From positions 992,001-1,056,000 of the forward strand of contig OZ218951.1 of NCBI GenBank assembly GCA_965112735.1: DNA of 64,000 bases. Reading direction: 5' to 3'. This document shows positions 58,545 through 64,000 of the stretch, piece by piece. Position 1 is the stretch's first letter, and each line of letters starts with the position of its first letter. The stretch is from Phaeosaccion multiseriatum. Its lineage: Eukaryota > Ochrophyta, other classes. A program made the translations under genes and the position numbers. Below the pieces are notes generated by a model. That model had not been told where the DNA came from, did no database searches, and saw nothing but the letters and a program-made list of their open reading frames with translations.

Positions 58545-61500
58545 CTACTGAAAGAAAACCCAAGCCGAAACCACAGCTTGCAAAAACACAAAGGCCGCGC
58601 TAAGGCTGGCCAGCTCCACAAACGTCTTCTTCTCCGCCACGGCCAGGTCGAACTCTCGAATCAGGTTCGACACGCCCGCCGCGCTGGTGGTGGAACCAAT
58701 CTTCTCATCATCCTCATGCCAATCCTCATCATCATCGTCGTACTCGCCGCTCTCAGCCTTCTCCCGCAAGCCGCTAAGCTCGGCCTTGACCAGACCGTCA
58801 ATTTGGGCCTTGCGCGCCAGAGCACGCTCCAGTGACCCCGACAGAGAGGTCATGCGCTTGCTCCGAAGGAAGGCCTTCTCTGTCTCCGCCTGAACCCGCT
58901 TGGTCAGGGCCTCTACCGCGACGCCTGCACCCTCCTCGGTTGGACTTCGTGGCACCACTACCACCTCTTCCTTCTTCTCCTCCTCCTTCTCCTTCACCTT
59001 CACCTCCTTCTCCTTTGACTCCACCTCCTCCTTTTCTAACCCCTTCTCCTCCTCTACTGACTCAACCTCTTTCGCCCCATTGACGCTCCCCGAGCTTGCC
59101 TCTGTAACAGTTGGAGCCGCTGCCTGCGGGGAAGGGGGTGACACCTCCTCCCTCACCGGTGGTGGCTTCGTCACTCCTCCACCAAAGGCCGAATAGTTTT
59201 TACGCTGCGGCTCTTGCGCCTGTGCCCCTCCCCCAACCGCAGAGACAGCACCTCCACCGCTTGCTTGCCCTGCCTCGAGGCTCTTCCGGTACTCCGCGTA
59301 ACTCATTGCAGCTCCCGAGGCCTCTGGTGCCGCTTGTCTCACAGGGGGTGGTTGCGGCTCTCTGACAGACGGTGTCGAGCTGCCGCTGCGATAGGCCCCA
59401 ACGCCATAGCTCTTAACGGGAGCGGTGGGTGCAGCAGCTGCTGGCGCCGCTGGAGGCGATGATGATGCTGCGATTCCTCCTGAGCTGCCGCGGTCTGCTC
59501 CGTATGGGCTGTAGCTCGTCACAGGAGCAGTGGGTGCAGCTGGCGGTGGCACTGGCGCTGCTGGAGCCGATGATGAGGCTCCCATTCCTCCCGGGCTGCC
59601 GCTGCGGTACGCCCCGCGGCCAAAGCTCTTGACTGGGGCACTGGGAGCAGCTGGGGGTGGCATTGGCGCTGCTGGAGGCGATGATGATGCTGCGATTCCT
59701 CCTGAGCTGCCGCGGTCTGCTCCGTATGGGCTGTAGCTCGTCACAGGAGCAGTGGGTGCAGCTGGCGGTGGCACTGGCGCTGCTGGAGCCGATGATGAGG
59801 CTCCCATTCCTCCCGGGCTGCCGCTGCGGTACGCCCCGCGGCCAAAGCTCTTGACTGGGGCACTGGGAGCAGTTGGGGGTGGCATTGACGCTGCTGGAGG
59901 CGATGATGATGCTGCGATTCCTCCTGAGCTGCCGCGGTCTGCTCCGTATGGGCTGTAGCTCGTCACAGGAGCAGTGGGTGCAGCTGGCGGTGGCACTGGC
60001 GCTGCTGGAGCCGATGATGAGGCTCCCATTCCTCCCGGGCTGCCGCTGCGGTACGCCCCGCGGCCAAAGCTCTTGACTGGGGCACTGGGAGCAGCTGGGG
60101 GTGGCATTGGCGCTGCTGGAGGCGACGAGGCTGTCGCAGCTCCGCCTGAGCTGCTGCGGTTTGCTCCGAAAGGGCTGTAGCTCGTCGTGGGGGCACTGGG
60201 TGGAGCTCGGGGTGGCAATGGCGCTGCTGGAGGCGATGATGCAGCCACCGCTCCGCCTGAGCCGCTGCGATGGTCGCCGAAGCGGGCGTACGACTTTGTC
60301 GGGGGTGATGAGACGTCTCTCAACGGCTCTGACGCTAGTGGGAGGAAGGGAGGAAGAGAGAGAGAGGGGGAGGGAGGGAGGGAGGGAGGGAGGGAGGGAG
60401 GGAGGGAGAGGGGGAAGGAGGGAGAGAGGGAAGGAGGGATGGGGAGAGAGAAGGGGAGGAGGGAATGAGGAGGGAGGGAGGGAGGGAGGGAGGGAGGGAG
60501 GGAGGGAGGGAGGGAGGGAGGGAGGGGGGAGGGAAGGAAGGAGGGGGGGGAGGGGAGAGGGAAGGAGGGAGGGAGGGAGGGAGGGAAGAAGGGGGAGGGG
60601 CGGGGGGAAAGAGAGTGAGACGAGTCAGTCGGGCTGTCCAAGAAACACTACACACACACACACACGCACACACACAAATACCTGGCGCGGGCGCTGCAGG
60701 TTGCGACGATGCTGCCACTGCAGGGCTGTCGCTGCGGTAGGCCCCGCGCCCAAAGCTTTTTGTCCCTCCTTCTGCGCTGGGAGGAGGAGTGCTCGTCAAG
60801 GGGGCAGCGGGTGGTGGCAATGGCGCTACTGGAGCCGATGATGAGGCGGCTGCCACACCTCCTGAGCTGCCGCTGCGGTAGGCCCCAACGCCATAGCTCT
60901 TAACGGGATCACTGGGTGCGGCAGCTGCAGGTGCCGCTGGAGTCGATGATGGTGCTGCTATTCCTCCTGAGCTGCTGCGGTTTGCTCCGTATGGGCTGTA
61001 GCTCGTCGTGGGGGCACTGGGTGGAGCTCGGGGTGGCAATGGCGCTGCTGGAGGCGATGATGCAGCCGCCGCTCCGCCTGAGCCGCTGCGGTAGTCCCCA
61101 AAGCGGGAGTAACTCTTCTTAGGCTCTGGGGACCATAATGGCGCCACATTTGGCGCCTCTTCTCTCACAGGTGCTGGCTGTGTGTCTCCTTCCCTACTGC
61201 GGTAATCTGCGTACGGTGAGTAGCTCGTCACAGGGGCCTTCGGTGCAGCTGCTGATGGTTCCCTCACAGACGGTGTCGAGCTGCTGCTGCTGCTGCTGCT
61301 GCTACTACTACTCCGATAGTCTCCGAAGCGGGCGTACGACTTGGGAGGGGGTGGTGAGACGTCTCTCAACGGCTCTGATGCTGGTGGGAAGGAGGGGAGG
61401 GAGAGGGAGGGAGAGAGAGAGGGAGGGAGGCGAGGGGAGGGAGAGTGGGAGGGAGGGAGAGTTAGGAGGGATGAAGAGTGGAAGGAAGGGAGGCGAGGGA

Positions 61501-61598
61501 GGGATGGAGAGAGGCATGGAGACAGTGAGACAAGTCAGTCGGGCTGTCCAAAGAAAAAAACAGGAACACACAAAACCACACACAGAGACACACACCCT

Positions 61599-61632
<34 letters not shown>

Positions 61633-62584
61633 CTATACCTGGTGCTGCAGGTTGCGACCATGCTGCCGAACCTTGCGACCCGCTGCGGTAGGCCCCGCGT
61701 CCATAGCTTTTTGTCTCTCCTCCTGCACTGGGAGGGGGAGTGCCTGTCAAGAGGACAGGGGCTGATGGTGCTGGTGCTGAAGGAGGCGATGAGGCCGCTG
61801 CTCCTCCTGGGCTGCTGCGGTAACTGTCGAATGCTGAGAAGCTCCGGCCCTTTGCTGACGACTGGGCTGGAGGTGCTGGTACCTGGTTCACTGGTGACGA
61901 TGCCGTGAGCCCCGCTGGCGTCGGAGAAGGCGAATGCGATACAGGTGCCTGCCTTGGTGTTGCCCCGCCGAAGGGGGAGTAGCTCCTGGCCGCTGCCGGT
62001 GGCTGTGGGGCTGTTGGTGACCCTCGCATAGGCTCTGACACTGACGGCAATGGCGCTGTTACTGGAGGCGATGAGGCTGCTTCCACTCGTCCTGAGCTTC
62101 TGTAGTCTCCGAAAGGGCTGTAGCTCGTCACGGGAGCAGTGGGTGCAGCTGGCGGCGGCATTGGCGCTGCTGGAGGGGATGATGAGGCTCCCATTCCTCC
62201 CGGGCTGCCGCTGCGGTACGCCCCGCGGCCAAAGCTCTTGACCGGGGCACTGGGCGCAGCTGGTGGCGTCTGTCCTGCTCCTTGCTGGGCCTGGTAGCTG
62301 CTGTCCGTGTTGCTCTGATGATTGGGGAAAGGGTGATGACGTGGGGAGGACGAGAGGTGGGGTGTGGTTGGGGAGAGGAGAGAGTGTGAGTGAAGCGGGC
62401 CGGGGGGAGTGGCAAGGCAAGGAAGACGCACACAAAGCGCTCGAACCGCGGCAGTCTTGAAAACACTTTCCAAAAATCGAGGAGGATGTACGCTCACGAA
62501 CACACACAACACAAGATAAACAAACGCACTCGGCATTCCATTCCCATCTGCTTCTTGCCGCTCTGGACACCAGACAAGCCACAG

Positions 62585-62624
<40 letters not shown>

Positions 62625-63217
62625 ACACACACACACACACACTCACTCACACACACAATCGCACACACTCACTCACACACACAATCGCACACACTCACTT
62701 ACACACACAACAAAAAATGAGGATAAAACGTTCGATATATTATAGTCAAGAGAGAAAAGGAGGAGGTCGGTAGGTGCGCAGAGGCTCAACAGCGAAGTCT
62801 CTCCCTCCTCCAACCTCATCCATCCACTGCCATCCATCCATCTCAGCGACTGCCGTCCCCACTAACCTTTTGCTGCTGCTGCGCGGCGTAAAGGGCCGCT
62901 CCCTCAACACCGAAGCTTCCTCCTGTGCTGCTTGCGCCGCTGCCGCTGTCGCGGTTTGCTCCGTAAGGTGAGTAGCTCGTCATGGGCGCACTGGGAGGAG
63001 CTGGTGGTGCTTCTCTCCCAGACGGTGGTGCTGAAGCCACTCCTCCAGGAGGGCTGCTGCTGTTGCTCCCGCTGCGGTAGGCCCCGCGGCCGAAGCTCTT
63101 CACCTCTCCTGTGCTGCTTGCGTCGCTGCCGCCTATTACGCTGACTCCAACCGGAGTGAAGCTCACAGGCACTTGCGCTGACCCTTCCGGCGGCACGGGT
63201 ACTGACCGTGAGATGGA

Positions 63218-63255
<38 letters not shown>

Positions 63256-64000
63256 GGTAGGCGCCGAAGCGATCATACGTCCTTGCTCCTCCTCCTGAGC
63301 TCTCTGTCCTCTCTCCTGCGCTGCTTGGGGAGCCTCCGATGGCAGCAGAAGCGCTGCTCACAGGGGCAGTGTAGACTGATGGCGCTGGTGCGGCTGGGGC
63401 TGATGCCGATGCTGTGCGTGACGCCATGTACGCTGCAAAGCCCGTCAATGGGGCACTTTCTGCAGCTGCTGATGCCTCCCTAACAGGAGGTGTTGAGCCG
63501 CTGCTGCTGCTGCTGCCGCTGCTACTACTACTACTGCTGGTGCTGGTGCGATAGTCTCCGTAGCGGGCGTACGACTTTGCCCCTCCTCCTGTGCTGTGTT
63601 GGTAAGCTGCGATGGGAGGAGGAGGCGACGCTGATGCCACTACTCCAGGAGGGCTGCTGCTGCGGCTCTCGCTGCGGTATGCCCCGCGGCCGAAGCTCTT
63701 CGCCTCTCCTGTGCTCGGCGTTGGTTGCTGTGTGACACTTGCTGTCCGACGGCGGAGCTCTTCAAACGACCCTCTCCCTCCTCCTCCCCCTGCCACAGCA
63801 CCTCCACCGCTTGCTTGAGCTGCCTCGAGGCTCTTCCGGTACTCCGCGTAACTCATTGCAGCTCCCGAGGGCTCTGGTGCCGCTTGTCTCACAGGGGGTG
63901 GCGGCGGCGTCGTCAGTCCTCCTTGTTCGCTACCACGATAGTCTTGAAATCGGGAGAAACTCCTTCCTGACCCTTCCACTGGATGGGCCGCTGGTGCCGG
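58545..64000 (-). CDS. Tandem-repeat, tail-anchored disordered protein (5' end outside window)
   Basis: Minus-strand exons: >64000-62867, 62314-61639, 61380-60682, 60334-58545 (stop TAG); phases agree; 1432 residues visible, N-terminus missing. Most of the protein is Pro/Ala/Ser/Gly linker punctuated by at least 27 short motifs of two alternating types, KSFGRGAYRSGS and TSYSPYGADRGS (consensus S-[YF]-x-x-[YF]-G-x-[YN]-R-S). MSYAEYRKSLEA occurs near both ends. The last 230 residues differ: an acidic Glu/Lys coiled coil, a helical stretch (LTKRVQAETEKAFLRSKR), an acidic EYDDDDEDWHEDDE patch and a C-terminal membrane helix (LASLSAAFVFLQAVVSAW), suggesting a tail anchor. No catalytic domain. Looks like a multivalent linker or scaffold; no family recognised, and the compartment is unknown without the N-terminus. 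Confidence 0.8.
59450..60080 (-). repeat. 222-bp (74-residue) coding tandem repeat, three copies
   Basis: Three nearly identical 222-bp units in the last exon, each encoding one KSFGRGAYRSGS and one TSYSPYGADRGS motif plus linkers. Near identity at the DNA level points to very recent duplication or conversion; copy number may vary between strains. Confidence 0.9.
60360..60600. repeat. GGGA tetranucleotide repeat in intron
   Basis: (GGGA)n with GGAA variants fills most of intron 60335-60681. A related but shorter purine tract and a CA repeat (61593-61632) occupy intron 61381-61638. Both introns sit before exons that begin with the same sequence (ASEPLRDVS), so exon plus intron was duplicated. 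Confidence 0.95.
62588..62710. repeat. CA dinucleotide repeat in intron
   Basis: (CA)n with CACTCA and CAATCG interruptions inside intron 62315-62866 of the repeat-protein gene. Confidence 0.95.

Overview
The window is nuclear DNA from a GC-rich, intron-containing eukaryote. The best guess is a heterokont (stramenopile) alga with a red-derived secondary plastid, perhaps a eustigmatophyte of the Nannochloropsis type; the species is inference. The main evidence is two proteins with plastid roles (a Tic21/PIC1-like protein and a nuclear Ycf23). Each starts with a signal peptide followed by phenylalanine at the predicted cleavage site, in an FAVP or AFVP context, as in the heterokont ASAFAP plastid-import motif. 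Introns are short (about 50-760 bp) and microsatellite-rich, and genes are closely packed on both strands.

Layout. Positions 1-20595 (+) hold the 3' part of a giant nonribosomal peptide synthetase (NRPS) gene: five nearly identical C-A-T modules of about 3.7 kb (the first cut by the window edge), each interrupted by the same two introns, then a membrane-spanning left-handed beta-helix terminal domain of the Pls/PosA type and no thioesterase. A 29-bp insertion breaks the frame of the last adenylation domain. Positions 20600-23500 are repetitive DNA (purine-rich tract, palindromic GGCCTAGGCC family, CCCT microsatellite). Then follow a Tic21/PIC1-like membrane protein (+, 23540-26804), a Ty1/copia reverse-transcriptase remnant and a sulfotransferase tail remnant (27480-28060), a PAPS sulfotransferase (-, 28240-29898), nuclear Ycf23 (-, 30953-33435), an unknown two-exon gene (+, 33884-34735), ribulose-phosphate 3-epimerase (-, 35313-36197), an unknown coiled-coil gene (+, 36859 to about 38764), a large acidic nuclear-type protein resembling Pol I factor RRN11/TAF1A (-, 39749-45405) sharing a 228-bp divergent promoter with an unknown acidic coiled-coil protein (+, 45634-49115), a degenerate locus (49343-50900), RNA polymerase III subunit RPC4 (+, 51160-55046), a possible small gene (-, 56637-57072), and the C-terminal 1432 residues of a tandem-repeat, tail-anchored protein (-, 58545 to beyond 64000).

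The genes are not an operon and mostly do unrelated housekeeping work (Pol I/III transcription, Calvin/pentose-phosphate epimerase, plastid envelope). The two items most likely to be new biology are the NRPS, a eukaryotic multi-module assembly line with recently amplified modules whose specificity pockets differ while the backbone and introns stay nearly identical, and the repeat protein at the right edge, which has at least 27 aromatic/arginine sticker motifs on proline/alanine/serine linkers with a C-terminal membrane anchor and so has the design of a condensate or linker scaffold.

Exon models were built by hand from GT-AG (twice GC-AG) signals, reading-frame phase and family resemblance. 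No database search was possible.
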